Notes: generated by a model not told the origin, from the sequence alone. DNA of 35,743 bases from Bacillaceae bacterium S4-13-56 (GCA_040191315.1 JAWJLM010000029.1:1-35743), one strand, 5' to 3'. Positions 1-7,552 are shown, counted from the first letter of the stretch. Numbers and translations are program-made.

Positions 1-32
1 TCCGCGAAGCGAGCCATAATGATTTCTTATCT

Positions 33-60
33 TTTAAAAAAAGACAGGTTTTCCCCTGTC
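33..60 (-). terminator. Hairpin with U-tract (minus strand), GGACAG-family palindrome
   Basis: GACAGG (43-48) pairs with CCTGTC (55-60) around a six-base loop. On the minus strand the stem is followed by a run of T (complement of the A-run at 36-42). It fits a rho-independent terminator for leftward transcription, downstream of a stronger one at 84-118. The arms belong to the GGACAG/CTGTCC family seen at several places in this window. Confidence 0.5.
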
Positions 61-83
61 CTCTAACTATTTTTTTATAAAAT

Positions 84-118
84 AAAAATAAACCCTCATC
101 CAAAAGAGGAGAGGGTTT
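84..118 (-). terminator. Rho-independent terminator of the regulator/propeptide operon
   Basis: Perfect 8-bp arms AAACCCTC (90-97) and GAGGGTTT (111-118) enclose a 13-nt loop. Read leftwards the stem runs into an A/T-rich, T-dominated tract. It lies 9 nt beyond the stop codon of the propeptide gene, so the receptor and peptide genes form a closed transcription unit. Confidence 0.75.
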
Positions 119-126
119 ACTCTGTT

Positions 127-258
127 TTATAAAGGTTTCACTACTTCAGGTCCAGGTATTTCTGGTATTTGAGCAGCAAAGGCTGAACCTCCAAACAAAC
201 TTACGGACAACAATGTAGCAATGACACCTACTAATAAAACTCTTTTTACTTTTTTCAA
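127..258 (-). CDS. Secreted RRNPP-type signalling propeptide (NprX/Phr-like)
   Basis: An unrecorded-looking 43-residue ORF starting with TTG at 258, only two bases after the stop of the upstream regulator. Its ribosome-binding site (GGAAAGGAGAG) lies inside the last codons of the regulator, which suggests translational coupling. The product has a basic N-terminus (KKVKR), a hydrophobic core (about residues 7-22) and a signal-peptidase I site after GSAFA. That leaves a 15-residue tail, AQIPEIPGPEVVKPL. Length, secretion signal, short C-terminal peptide and position directly behind a TPR/XRE regulator match NprX, PapR and Phr propeptides, which are exported, trimmed, re-imported by an oligopeptide permease and bound by their receptor. 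The tail does not resemble the NprX peptide SKPDIVG. The active peptide would be some C-terminal piece of the tail; its exact ends are unknown. Assignment rests on architecture. Confidence 0.72.
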   Translation of the reverse strand: MKKVKRVLLVGVIATLLSVSLFGGSAFAAQIPEIPGPEVVKPL

Positions 259-260
259 TA

Positions 261-1535
261 TTACTCTCTCCTTTCCTTTAGTTTATCTTGCGCTATAAAG
301 GCTACTTTAGCATAATGATATGCATCCTTATACTTATAATTAGTAGCCAAATAATCACTATACTTTCTACAAATCGATATTAGAAATCTATAATGATTAT
401 TTTCATCATAGTACCGAATAACTTTCTCAATCAATCTTTCATATTCATCATAATTCCCGAGTAAAAAGTTCAACTTAGCTTCTGATTCCATTACATAAAA
501 CTGTTCCTCATCTTTCAGTTGTAACTTTTTTACTTTATTTAAAATTTCAATCGATTCTTCAGATCTTTCAGCTGAAATCAAAAATTCCAACAAATTTATA
601 TAAGTAAATACTAAAGTATCGTAGTTATTTTTGACTTTTAAATCAATAGACTTATTAAAATATACCATTGCATTTTTAAAATCATTACGACTTCCATAGA
701 CAAGCCCTAAGTTGTTATAAATTTTTTCTTCGAGATTACTATACTTATATGTTTTGGTAACCTCTAGTCCCTTCATCAGAACGCTTTCTGATACAGCTAG
801 CATTTCAAGTTTCCAATATAATGCTCCAAGTAACACATATATTTTAGCAATCTGCTGCATTTTCTCCTCTTCCATGTACCTTCCTAGGGAACGAGTGGCA
901 AAGGATACAGCTGTTTTTAGTTTATTAATACTGTAATGGTTCATTGCCCTATTATAATCTAACTTAGCTTTTTGAATGTTAGATTTGGCCACATTAGAAG
1001 CTTTTTCGTAATATTCTTCACTTATAGGGAAAATACCAGATTGCTGGTACCATAGTCCCATTGTGTAATAATAGAGAAACAGATATTTATTTGGAATAGC
1101 TTCTTCATCGTTTGCATAGATTTTGATTTTTTCATCAAGTATTTTTTGAGCTTCCTCCATGTTTTCATTTAACAGATAGTATCCAGCTCTTATAAGATAA
1201 AAATAAAACTCCTGCTCTATACTATTTATATAGGGATAATTCTCTGTTATCTCCTCCACAAGTTGGTCAGCCCTCTTAAAATCTTTATCTTCAACTGACT
1301 TATCCAGAAGTAATAAATCTGATTCTAGCTTTTCATCCTTTACATCAATATCTCTCAAATAGCTAATCGGTAGTTTTATTTTGATAGCAAAAGATTGCAT
1401 TAAGTCATCCATGACTTGATATCTTCCCGATTCAATATTACTATAATGTCCTCTAGATATTATATCCTTTGCCATTTCATCTTGGGAAATCCCATGCCTT
1501 ACCCGAATAGCCGCTAGCCTTCTACCTACATGCAT
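261..1535 (-). CDS. XRE-type HTH/TPR transcriptional regulator (NprR/PlcR-like, RRNPP family)
   Basis: This 424-residue cytoplasmic regulator has an N-terminal XRE helix-turn-helix (about residues 5-60, with ISQDEMAKDI and SNIESGRY as recognition elements). The rest is helical TPR-like repeats, for example around residues 155-190, 270-305 and 370-410 (typical NNLGLVYGSRNDFKNAMVYF pattern). RRNPP regulators of this layout (NprR, PlcR) change DNA binding or oligomerisation when a re-imported peptide sits in the TPR groove. The length is almost that of NprR, and the adjacent downstream ORF encodes a propeptide of NprX size. ATG at 1535 follows an AAGGGGG ribosome-binding site. No extracellular protease gene, the usual NprR neighbour, is present, so the target genes are unknown. 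AimR of phages is an alternative relative, but no phage genes surround it. Confidence 0.8.
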   Translation of the reverse strand: MHVGRRLAAIRVRHGISQDEMAKDIISRGHYSNIESGRYQVMDDLMQSFAIKIKLPISYLRDIDVKDEKLESDLLLLDKSVEDKDFKRADQLVEEITENYPYINSIEQEFYFYLIRAGYYLLNENMEEAQKILDEKIKIYANDEEAIPNKYLFLYYYTMGLWYQQSGIFPISEEYYEKASNVAKSNIQKAKLDYNRAMNHYSINKLKTAVSFATRSLGRYMEEEKMQQIAKIYVLLGALYWKLEMLAVSESVLMKGLEVTKTYKYSNLEEKIYNNLGLVYGSRNDFKNAMVYFNKSIDLKVKNNYDTLVFTYINLLEFLISAERSEESIEILNKVKKLQLKDEEQFYVMESEAKLNFLLGNYDEYERLIEKVIRYYDENNHYRFLISICRKYSDYLATNYKYKDAYHYAKVAFIAQDKLKERRE

Positions 1536-1639
1536 TAAATTCCCCCTTCTTTTGGACCCTCAATAACTAATTTACTAGGTTACCCTCTTAAAATTAAAAT
1601 TCTTCTTTTCTTTCAAAAATCCTTCCATTTTCAAAAAAA

Positions 1640-1801
1640 CAAGCAATCCACAAAAATAACTTCATAAAAAGTCCATTTTTGAAGAATTGCTTGCCAAGTA
1701 TAGGATCTAACTAACTCAAACAAAGTAAAGCTTCACCGTAATGGAGGCCAGGTCCATTACTCAAAAAATTTTAACAGCTATAAAATACGGTAAACTTTGT
1801 T
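1640..1801. repeat. Cluster of nested inverted repeats in a 350-bp intergenic gap
   Basis: The gap 1536-1887 holds several inverted repeats. CAAGCAAT (1640-1647) pairs with ATTGCTTG (1686-1693), with inner arms CTTCA (1660-1664) and TGAAG (1680-1684). TAATGGA (1739-1745) pairs with TCCATTA (1753-1759). AACAAAGT with ACCGTA (1719-1726, 1735-1740) mirrors TACGGTAAACTTTGTT (1786-1801). No ORF lies here. It could be regulator-binding DNA for the quorum-sensing promoter or a decayed small mobile repeat. Confidence 0.4.
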
Positions 1802-1813
1802 ATGATTTTGCGC

Positions 1814-1860
1814 AAAAAAAAATTAGCCATCAAACCCTTATCTACGAGGGGCTGATGGCT
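1814..1860 (-). terminator. Terminator of the threonine-aldolase-like gene
   Basis: AGCCATCA (1825-1832) pairs with TGATGGCT (1853-1860), extended by an inner CCC/GGG pairing. On the minus strand the stem is followed by AA and nine T. It lies 28 bp past the stop of the gene at 1888-2979. Confidence 0.8.
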
Positions 1861-1887
1861 GTTATTTGTCTTACTCAACTGCAAAAG

Positions 1888-2979
1888 TCAGACTATAAGC
1901 CCCTGCAGTTTCAAATTTAGTAGTTCAAAAACATCTGGAAGTTTATCCTGAACAACCTCATATTGATCCCCAATACTCACCTCAAAATAACATTCAGAGT
2001 CACTAACTTCTTTTAAATAACCCGTGATTCCAATTCCTGTTTCTTGATAGATATCCATTAATAAAGGTGCTACTTCTTCCTTTGGAAAATGGAAATGAAC
2101 ATGAAACATATTGGATACCGGTTCTACCGGTCTTGTCTTCACACCCGAACACTCATTGAAATATTTAGCTAACTTCTGTGCCTCTTGCCAATACTTATCC
2201 ATCTTTTCCGCTCTCTGATCAAAATAATAATCAGCTGGAATGATATAAGGATAAAGACTAATTAAATCTCCTCCATATCTTCTTTTCCATAGTTTCGATT
2301 CTTCAATAAAAGACTCTGGACCTGCAAGAATAGCCCCGGCAATACCTCCAATACCTTTATAGAACGATACATAGACACTATCAAAAAGTTCACATACCTC
2401 TGCCGCTGTTTTTTGATAGTATGGCAAAACTTCTAACAATCTAGCCCCATCGAGATGAAGTTTAATGTCTTTCTCCTTACAAAAAGCCGAAATTTTTTCA
2501 AGCGTTTCAAAGGAAGGAAGCTGTCCTCCAATTTCCCTTTGTGGCAACTCTAGCAGAACACTAGAAACCTCCTCTGTCATTCCCACAACATCATCATATT
2601 CAATCACGCGACCTTTGTCAGCCAATAAAATAGTTTCGATATGATGGAGCTTCTTTAATCCATCTTCCTCATGAATCTCTAAATGACTTAACGGATGATA
2701 AGCTACTTTATGTACTCCTTTGTGATCTGCCCAGATTCTTAAGGCAATTTGCTGGGCCATTGTTCCACTAGGAAAGAAAACGGCCTCTTCTTTCCCTAAG
2801 AAGGAAGCTATTTTTGTTTGAAAATCTTCAATGATGTTCCCCTTTCCATACATATCACTCTCTACATTCCCATCGATCTCTTGAAAGGCCTTCAAAAGTG
2901 TTGCAACATCCCTTTTCCCATGCCCTGCTATAATGGTAGATTGTTTAAATGCCTTAGATAGTTCTTGATCAAGACTCAT
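1888..2979 (-). CDS. Threonine aldolase / beta-eliminating lyase family PLP enzyme
   Basis: A 363-residue fold-type I PLP enzyme of the low-specificity L-threonine aldolase family (glycine plus acetaldehyde from threonine; some members cleave other beta-hydroxy amino acids). Visible hallmarks are the phosphate-binding PSGTMAQQIAL segment (70-80), the cofactor-contacting HLDGAR (175-180) and the Schiff-base lysine in SFYKGIGG (K208). The C-terminal part (about 260-355) is the small domain. Length is slightly above the usual 340-350. ATG at 2979 begins MSLDQELSK; the upstream AAAGAAGGC gives a moderate ribosome-binding site. It is transcribed away from the DUF962 fragment, 17 bp upstream, so it may be read from the same promoter as 3237-3548. 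Substrate cannot be settled from sequence. Confidence 0.85.
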   Translation of the reverse strand: MSLDQELSKAFKQSTIIAGHGKRDVATLLKAFQEIDGNVESDMYGKGNIIEDFQTKIASFLGKEEAVFFPSGTMAQQIALRIWADHKGVHKVAYHPLSHLEIHEEDGLKKLHHIETILLADKGRVIEYDDVVGMTEEVSSVLLELPQREIGGQLPSFETLEKISAFCKEKDIKLHLDGARLLEVLPYYQKTAAEVCELFDSVYVSFYKGIGGIAGAILAGPESFIEESKLWKRRYGGDLISLYPYIIPADYYFDQRAEKMDKYWQEAQKLAKYFNECSGVKTRPVEPVSNMFHVHFHFPKEEVAPLLMDIYQETGIGITGYLKEVSDSECYFEVSIGDQYEVVQDKLPDVFELLNLKLQGLIV

Positions 2980-2996
2980 TCATTTGCCTTCTTTCT

Positions 2997-3236
2997 TTAT
3001 TTAATAACTTCCGCTCTCTGTAGCTCCCCTTTTAGTTTACCTATTGAAAACAAAAAGTACATTTGAAAATCAGATCGTAACGACCAAAACGGGTGGCCAA
3101 AGGTTGAAGGCTTATTTCCTCCGATGAAAAAATGATTACTCCATGCAAAGCTGTATGCAACAATAGGTGCCATTAAAAGAAACCAGAAATTAAAAGCAGC
3201 AAGTCTGACAACTCCCACAGCTAAAGCAGTGGGGTT
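2997..3236 (-). pseudogene. N-terminally truncated DUF962 / Mpo1-like membrane protein fragment
   Basis: The readable frame holds the C-terminal half of a DUF962 (Mpo1-like) protein: a hydrophobic segment ending in SFAWSNHFF, then GNKPSTFGHPFWSLRSDFQM and a final IGKL. The family's N-terminal half, with its first membrane helix and conserved H...NR..H residues, is missing. The frame instead opens right after the TAG stop of the upstream 103-residue ORF, with which it is in phase. GTG at 3218 is the only plausible start and has no good ribosome-binding site. I read it as a 5'-deleted relic. Removal of the TAG would fuse the two ORFs. Confidence 0.65.
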
Positions 3237-3548
3237 CTAGGATACTATCAAGCTTCTCTTTAAACTTTTGCTTTCCCACATCCTAAGCATTATAGATGAT
3301 AGTAAAAAGAGGGTTGTTCCCACTGCAAGCGCAAGAAAAATAGCTCGACTACCTATGTTCGTTGTAGATTTCGCCTCTGCTATGAGATGGATTTTCACTT
3401 CTTCTAATAATTCTTCTTCATTTCGAACAGCAGGTCCAAGATCCTCCTTAAATTCCGCAATGAGCTGACCTAATTCAGTTTGAGCTTCCTTTTTAAATCG
3501 TTTATATTTATTATATAGCTTACTCATCTTTTTACGACCCATATTCAT
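3237..3548 (-). CDS. Small hypothetical protein with a basic helical region and one membrane segment
   Basis: 103 residues and not recognised. The N-terminus (about 1-62) is rich in Lys and Glu and probably helical. A single hydrophobic stretch (IFLALAVGTTLFLLSSIML, about 69-87) would anchor it in the membrane, with a short basic C-terminal tail. The start codon choice between ATG at 3548 and the internal ATG at codon 3 or 8 is open; ATG 3548 has GAGATG-like purines but no strong site. It ends in TAG immediately before the DUF962 relic. No function is assigned. Confidence 0.5.
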   Translation of the reverse strand: MNMGRKKMSKLYNKYKRFKKEAQTELGQLIAEFKEDLGPAVRNEEELLEEVKIHLIAEAKSTTNIGSRAIFLALAVGTTLFLLSSIMLRMWESKSLKRSLIVS

Positions 3549-3592
3549 CTCTCAATTTATCATTTTCTTTATTGTAGCATGATGTTGAAGCC

Positions 3593-3619
3593 GGGACACA
3601 AGGACAGGCTCCTTGTCCC
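3593..3619. repeat. GGGACA-family palindrome
   Basis: ACAAGGA (3598-3604) and TCCTTGT (3610-3616) form a 7-bp stem around CAGGC, with outer GGG/CCC after a 2-nt bulge. Same sequence style as the hairpins at 43-60, 3974-3990, 4444-4467, 6172-6210 and 16646-16669. It could act as a terminator but has no clear T-run on either side. Confidence 0.5.
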
Positions 3620-3793
3620 AATTTCATCTAAAAAGCAAGACTTCAATCCGTGTTTTTTTACCATCCCCACTGAATTGTTAGCGGAAACTTGGAGTCATAC
3701 TGCCCGTTAAGGTGGAATAAAAGAATCTGGGACAAGTTCATCACTCGCGAACCATTTGCATTGGTACTAACTTCAACTGTGGAGGGGAATGTC

Positions 3794-3946
3794 TTGAAAA
3801 AGTTAAATCGTATCAACAAAAAAACCGCTTTGATTGTAATCATCATGATTTTTTTCATAGCTGGTATACTAGATTTAAAATATGAAGGATTATTTTATCA
3901 ATTATTACCTAAATCTGTACAATCTATTTTTGATAACCTTTTATGA
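3794..3946 (+). CDS. Small single-span membrane protein, hypothetical
   Basis: A 50-residue ORF. The TTG start at 3794 sits 6 nt after a strong GGAGGGG ribosome-binding site (3781-3787); the longer reading upstream has no such site. The product has a basic start (KKLNRINKK), one hydrophobic helix (TALIVIIMIFFIAGIL) and a short polar tail. A GGACGG/CTGTCC hairpin followed by AATTTT lies 27 bp downstream. The site and the hairpin support a real small gene. It matches no family I know. Confidence 0.45.
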   Translation: MKKLNRINKKTALIVIIMIFFIAGILDLKYEGLFYQLLPKSVQSIFDNLL

Positions 3947-3973
3947 GTGATACTAACGCTCGGTGAAACGGAG

Positions 3974-3996
3974 GGACGGTTTTCCTGTCCAATTTT
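3974..3996 (+). terminator. Hairpin terminator after the small membrane-protein ORF
   Basis: GGACGG (3974-3979) pairs with CTGTCC (3985-3990, one G-U pair) over a TTTTC loop, followed by AATTTTC. It is a member of the dispersed GGACAG palindrome family. Confidence 0.45.
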
Positions 3997-4443
3997 CATA
4001 CATGGGTTGACTAGCCTTCAAGGAATTGATGCGGAAAAATCAGAATTGATTCTTTTAATTTATAATTGTAGTGTTTCATTCTTTTTATGTAGCTTTTGGT
4101 TGTTTAAGTTTGAACTTGTTTTTCTGCTTTTAAACCTATAAGCAGCTTTTTATGTAGTTTTTGCGCATTATTGAATATTTAACATCTAGAATTGAATCCG
4201 CAATTTTCCGTTATGAACTGATTTTTGAAATAATTGAACCAGTTCTAACATTTAATGAACTAGATAGGATTGATTGAAGCCCAAAATAAAGGAATTGCAC
4301 ATCTCCATAGTAAGATTGAACGCCGAAAATGGTAATTCATCCTTTTATATGCACTTCACTGTCATTTTGTTGCATAACAATCAGAATTGAACTTCACAGC
4401 GCACGGGAGGTAATCACCTCTTGAAAATGCCCATAAATAACCA
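3997..4443. other. Non-coding stretch with recurring gAATTGA words
   Basis: No ORF here has a ribosome-binding site or protein-like composition. The words GAATTGA or GATTGAA recur irregularly (near 4020, 4042, 4188, 4270, 4312 and 4382), and GAACTG...CAGTTC-like pairs occur around 4216-4250. This may be a decayed gene or repeat array. I see no RNA gene or promoter that I would defend. Confidence 0.3.
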
Positions 4444-4467
4444 GGAACGGGACAGGAGCCCCGTTCC
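4444..4467 (-). terminator. Palindrome, possible terminator of the DJ-1/PfpI gene
   Basis: GGAACGGG (4444-4451) pairs perfectly with CCCGTTCC (4460-4467). On the minus strand it is followed by TGGTTATTTA, a weak T-rich tail, 75 bp past the stop of 4542-5063. The loop contains the GGACAG word of the dispersed palindrome family. Confidence 0.4.
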
Positions 4468-4541
4468 TTTACTCTGCTATTGATTGTTCTAGGACACAAC
4501 GTTCCCCCTTCACGTTGGGAAAGAAGAAGCGTCCCTTTGTC

Positions 4542-5063
4542 TCAGTTAGCAAGTTTATCTGCAAACACTTTCACATATGGTGGTAAATCTGGCGGCCTGC
4601 GACTGGACACAATGTGGCCGTCTACCACGACTGGTTCATCAATCCAAGTCGCGCCTGCATTTTTCATATCATCTTTGATGCCTGGAGTACTGGTTACGTT
4701 TTTTCCTTCTAAAATGTTTGCTGAAATAAGTACCCATCCTGCGTGACAAATTTGGCCAATTGGCTTCTTCTTCGCATCCATTTCCCGGATCATGTCCAAC
4801 ACTTCTGGATAGCGTCTTAATTTATCCGGCGCCCATCCACCTGGGACTAGAATGGCATCATAGTCAGCTGCGCTAATATCGGAAAAGGCAAAGGCTGATT
4901 CAGCAGGCACACCATATTTTCCTGTGTAGGTTTTCTTTGCTTCTTTTCCCACTAAATCAACCTGTGCTCCCTCTTCCTGCAGACGTAAGACGGGATACCA
5001 AAGCTCTAAGTCTTCGAAGTCATCCTCAACAAGTGCTATTACTTTTTTATCCTTTAATCGCAT
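4542..5063 (-). CDS. DJ-1/PfpI family protein (class I glutamine-amidotransferase-like)
   Basis: 173 residues, the standard length for PfpI/YfkM-type proteins. These cytoplasmic stress proteins are variously described as proteases, deglycases or glyoxalases; the true substrate is debated. Landmarks are VEDDFEDLELWYP with the conserved acidic residue (about E17-E20), LVPGGWAPD (72-80) and the nucleophile elbow GQICHAGW, with Cys106 followed by His107. ATG at 5063 follows a clear GGAGGG site. It stands alone between opposite-strand genes, so it is probably monocistronic. Confidence 0.85.
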   Translation of the reverse strand: MRLKDKKVIALVEDDFEDLELWYPVLRLQEEGAQVDLVGKEAKKTYTGKYGVPAESAFAFSDISAADYDAILVPGGWAPDKLRRYPEVLDMIREMDAKKKPIGQICHAGWVLISANILEGKNVTSTPGIKDDMKNAGATWIDEPVVVDGHIVSSRRPPDLPPYVKVFADKLAN

Positions 5064-5176
5064 GTCATCCCTCCATTTTTGATATGTACAGTATAACAGG
5101 AATAAGGGGATGAATCATAATCAGTCCATTTCCATATCTAAAGGGAAGTGGATGCCTCCTCCGCTGGATAAAAATA

Positions 5177-5206
5177 TTGGCGTATTCTTTTTTGGATGAT
5201 TATAAT
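5177..5206 (+). promoter_or_regulatory. Predicted sigma-A promoter for the MBL hydrolase
   Basis: TTGGCG (5177-5182) and TATAAT (5201-5206) are 18 bp apart, upstream of the gene starting at 5365. The remainder of the 300-bp gap 5064-5364 shows no ORF. The long leader (about 150 nt) has no riboswitch I can recognise. Confidence 0.35.
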
Positions 5207-5364
5207 GAAACTAGCATCCTATTTTCATCCTAGCATAACAGGACCCCCACCTCTAGATTCAGCAGAAGTGATGATAGGTGGGCAATCCAAATAGGTCCAA
5301 TAAGTTTCCGCTAACCATCCGTGTGTGGTTTACAAACTGTTAATTATAGAAAGGACTCGTTACC

Positions 5365-6171
5365 ATGCTTTTAAAGAAACGTTCATCCTCTGGCGAAAAA
5401 AATGGCGTAACCTATTTAAACGGCGAGGTTTCATTTCAAGGTGTTTCCTTAAATGTGTACAGTTATTTGATTGATGGGGTCCTGATCGATACTGGCGCGC
5501 TATCTTTACATAAATATTTTCAACCCTTTATGGATGAAGCTGATTTTGATCAGGTCATGATTACCCATTATCATGAGGACCATACAGGTTGCGCTGCCTA
5601 TGTTCAAAATGCGAAAGGAGTCCCAATCTATTTAAGCGAAAAAACGATCGATTATTGCGAGAAACGGGCAGATTATCCTTTATATCGAAAACTTTTTTGG
5701 GGTAGAAGAAAACCATTTCACGCTCAAGCTATGCCCAAAACTTTTCATTCTCGAGGGGCAAAATGGGATGTGATCGACACTCCAGGTCATGCTTTTGACC
5801 ATAAAGCCTTCTTAAATCAAGATACTGGTCAGTTGTTTACGGGGGATTTGTTTGTTAGTGAGCGGACAAAAGTAGTTTTAGCAGAGGAGAGCATCCCTGA
5901 TATCATACACTCTTTAGAACGTGTGTTGACTTATGATTTTAATGAGGTATTTTGTAACCACGCTGGTTTTGTCAAAGATGGCCGTGCTGCGTTAGCGAGG
6001 AAATTGGATTATTTAATATCCATTAAAGAACAGGTGTTAAACCTCTATCAAAAAGGACACGCAAAAGAAGAAATTCGCCAACAGCTCTTCCCCAAAAAGT
6101 ACCCCATCATCCAACTCTCAAGGAAAGAATTGGATTCCCTGCACATCATCACATCTATTTTAGGCAAATAG
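5365..6171 (+). CDS. MBL-fold metallo-hydrolase
   Basis: 268 residues of the metallo-beta-lactamase superfamily. The first metal motif is HYHEDH (H68, H70, D72, H73). It is followed by DTPGHAFDH (metal His in the third strand), a GD metal bridge in FTGDLF and NHAG near residue 198. This fits a dinuclear-metal hydrolase of the glyoxalase II/Zn-hydrolase group, but the substrate is unknown. The C-terminal helical tail (from about 215) contains Lys-rich helices and no extra domain. ATG at 5365 follows AAAGGACT. A 14-bp stem directly after the stop ends the unit. Confidence 0.8.
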   Translation: MLLKKRSSSGEKNGVTYLNGEVSFQGVSLNVYSYLIDGVLIDTGALSLHKYFQPFMDEADFDQVMITHYHEDHTGCAAYVQNAKGVPIYLSEKTIDYCEKRADYPLYRKLFWGRRKPFHAQAMPKTFHSRGAKWDVIDTPGHAFDHKAFLNQDTGQLFTGDLFVSERTKVVLAEESIPDIIHSLERVLTYDFNEVFCNHAGFVKDGRAALARKLDYLISIKEQVLNLYQKGHAKEEIRQQLFPKKYPIIQLSRKELDSLHIITSILGK

Positions 6172-6216
6172 GGGACAGGCACCGCGTCCCAGGGATGCGG
6201 TGCCTGTCCCTCTTTC
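6172..6216 (+). terminator. Strong terminator, longest GGGACAGG palindrome
   Basis: Perfect 14-bp arms GGGACAGGCACCGC (6172-6185) and GCGGTGCCTGTCCC (6197-6210), with further TCCC/GGGA pairing in the loop, then TCTTTCC. It begins at the last base after the stop codon of 5365-6171. Confidence 0.65.
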
Positions 6217-6242
6217 CCTAGATTAGTAATTACATAAATTCA

Positions 6243-6526
6243 CTAAAAAGCTGGTTCAAAGGATGAATATAAATGAACGTTCTGGCCTTTTAGCACTATC
6301 TTCCTATCTAAAGTCATGCCGAGTTTTCCCGCAACTTTACTAGTTCCTAGGCTGTATTAGTGCGATCATTCTATCCACACTGAGACGAGTACGTCCATAA
6401 TCCCTTAAGGCTTCTGCAGCTTCTATGGCATAACCTTCCCCCCAATGTTGACGGGAAATCCAATATTCTATTTCTAGTTCCTGACCCCCATCTATAGTTC
6501 GCGAAACGAGACCAGCATGCCCCACT
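6243..6526 (-). pseudogene. Broken GNAT acetyltransferase (RimJ/RimL-like)
   Basis: One frame encodes GHAGLVSR...YWISRQHWGEGYA and continues to MIALIQPRN, the middle of a RimJ/RimL-type N-acetyltransferase with acetyl-CoA-binding strand and loop. It stops at TAG (6340-6342). The expected C-terminus continues in another frame: SKVAGKLGMTLDRKI, then KGQNVHLYSS, ending at the stop at 6243-6245. One frameshift therefore splits the gene, and its first 60-70 residues are absent because the coding sequence runs straight into the end of the aldolase gene. It cannot make a working enzyme. Confidence 0.7.
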
Positions 6527-6544
6527 AGCTGACCCCTTTTAGGA

Positions 6545-7429
6545 TTATTTGGATGCGTTGTAAATGGATTGGACTGCTTCTTTTAGAGCTGCGTGAAACT
6601 CTTGGTCAGTTTGCTTCACATTTAGGTTTTCAGTTAGGGCTCTGGAGAAGCTTGCGATTAGGCCTTCATTTTCTTTTAGTTTTTTATTTGCTTCGTCTCT
6701 GGAATAGCCACCAGATAGGGCGACAACACGTACGACTTGTGGATGATCAATTAGCTCTTTGTAGTGATTGGCAACAGTTGGAATGCTCAACTTTAACATG
6801 ACAAATTCATTCTTATTTAATTGATCTAAATGTTTCATGATTTCCTGTTTTAATAACACTTCAGATTGCGCTTTATCGGTGCTATGAATATCAACTTCTG
6901 GCTCAATGATAGGCACAAGCCCTGCGTCAATAATCTTTCTCCCAATTTCGAATTGCTGATCGACTACTTGTTTAATTCCATCTTGGTTGGCTTCTTTAAT
7001 AACAGAGCGCATTTTGGTTCCAAACATGCCCCGTCGGTTTGCTCTTTCCAATTTTTCAGCAAGGTCGTCAATGGGTTTCATCTTCTGAACACCACTTGCA
7101 GCCTCAGCAAGCCCCTTATCCACTTTCAGAAAAGGTACAATCCCTTTCTCTTCTGATAAATAATCTCCAGTGAATTTCCCTTCAATTTTCCGGTCCATCG
7201 TTTGCTCAAATAAAATTGCCCCAAGAATATGTTCCGAGTCAAACGATGGAGAACTAATAATTCGGGTTCTCATCTGGTGTACAAGATCAAACATTTCTGC
7301 CTCATTCGCATATTCATCTTCAGCGATACCATAAGCAGCAAGTGCCTTTGGAGTACTTCCCCCACTCTGGTCCAGCGCTGCAATAAACCCTTTCTCTTTC
7401 TTCATACGCTCAAAATATTTTTCCTGCAT
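6545..7429 (-). CDS. fda: Fructose-bisphosphate aldolase, class I
   Basis: 294 residues of the metal-independent, Schiff-base class I aldolase found in staphylococci and some bacilli. It cleaves fructose 1,6-bisphosphate to glyceraldehyde 3-phosphate and dihydroxyacetone phosphate in glycolysis/gluconeogenesis. Signatures are [17 protein letters not shown] (about 14-30), IIEPEVDIH (174-182), the catalytic lysine in MLKLSIPT (K213) and the phosphate-binding [11 protein letters not shown] choose ATG at 7429, not the in-frame GTG at 7438, because GGGAGGAG sits about 10 nt before the ATG but directly abuts the GTG. A promoter at 7553-7581 and a short ORF (7457-7510) lie in its leader. Downstream it runs into the GNAT relic. 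Confidence 0.9.
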   Translation of the reverse strand: MQEKYFERMKKEKGFIAALDQSGGSTPKALAAYGIAEDEYANEAEMFDLVHQMRTRIISSPSFDSEHILGAILFEQTMDRKIEGKFTGDYLSEEKGIVPFLKVDKGLAEAASGVQKMKPIDDLAEKLERANRRGMFGTKMRSVIKEANQDGIKQVVDQQFEIGRKIIDAGLVPIIEPEVDIHSTDKAQSEVLLKQEIMKHLDQLNKNEFVMLKLSIPTVANHYKELIDHPQVVRVVALSGGYSRDEANKKLKENEGLIASFSRALTENLNVKQTDQEFHAALKEAVQSIYNASK

Positions 7430-7456
7430 CCATCTCACTCCTCCCTTTTATACTTG

Positions 7457-7510
7457 TTACCTTGGGCGACGTTCTTCAGCCAATTTAGCTTCCACATATT
7501 CATTAAACAT
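7457..7510 (-). CDS. Possible 17-residue leader ORF upstream of the aldolase
   Basis: ATG at 7510 has a near-perfect AGGAGG site 8 nt upstream and encodes MFNEYVEAKLAEERRPR, then TAA, 28 nt before the aldolase start. The strong ribosome-binding site is the main evidence. The peptide is charged, without a signal sequence or attenuator-type codon run. It may be a small protein, a translation-coupling leader, or the start of a lost gene. Confidence 0.3.
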   Translation of the reverse strand: MFNEYVEAKLAEERRPR

Positions 7511-7552
7511 GAGTTCATCCTCCTCATTAAATCTGTTTGATTTGTTACTCTT

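Noticed and set aside
261-1535. Phage arbitrium (AimR/AimP) system
   Set aside because: No phage genes nearby, and receptor length and the XRE domain fit NprR/PlcR better. It remains a distant relative.
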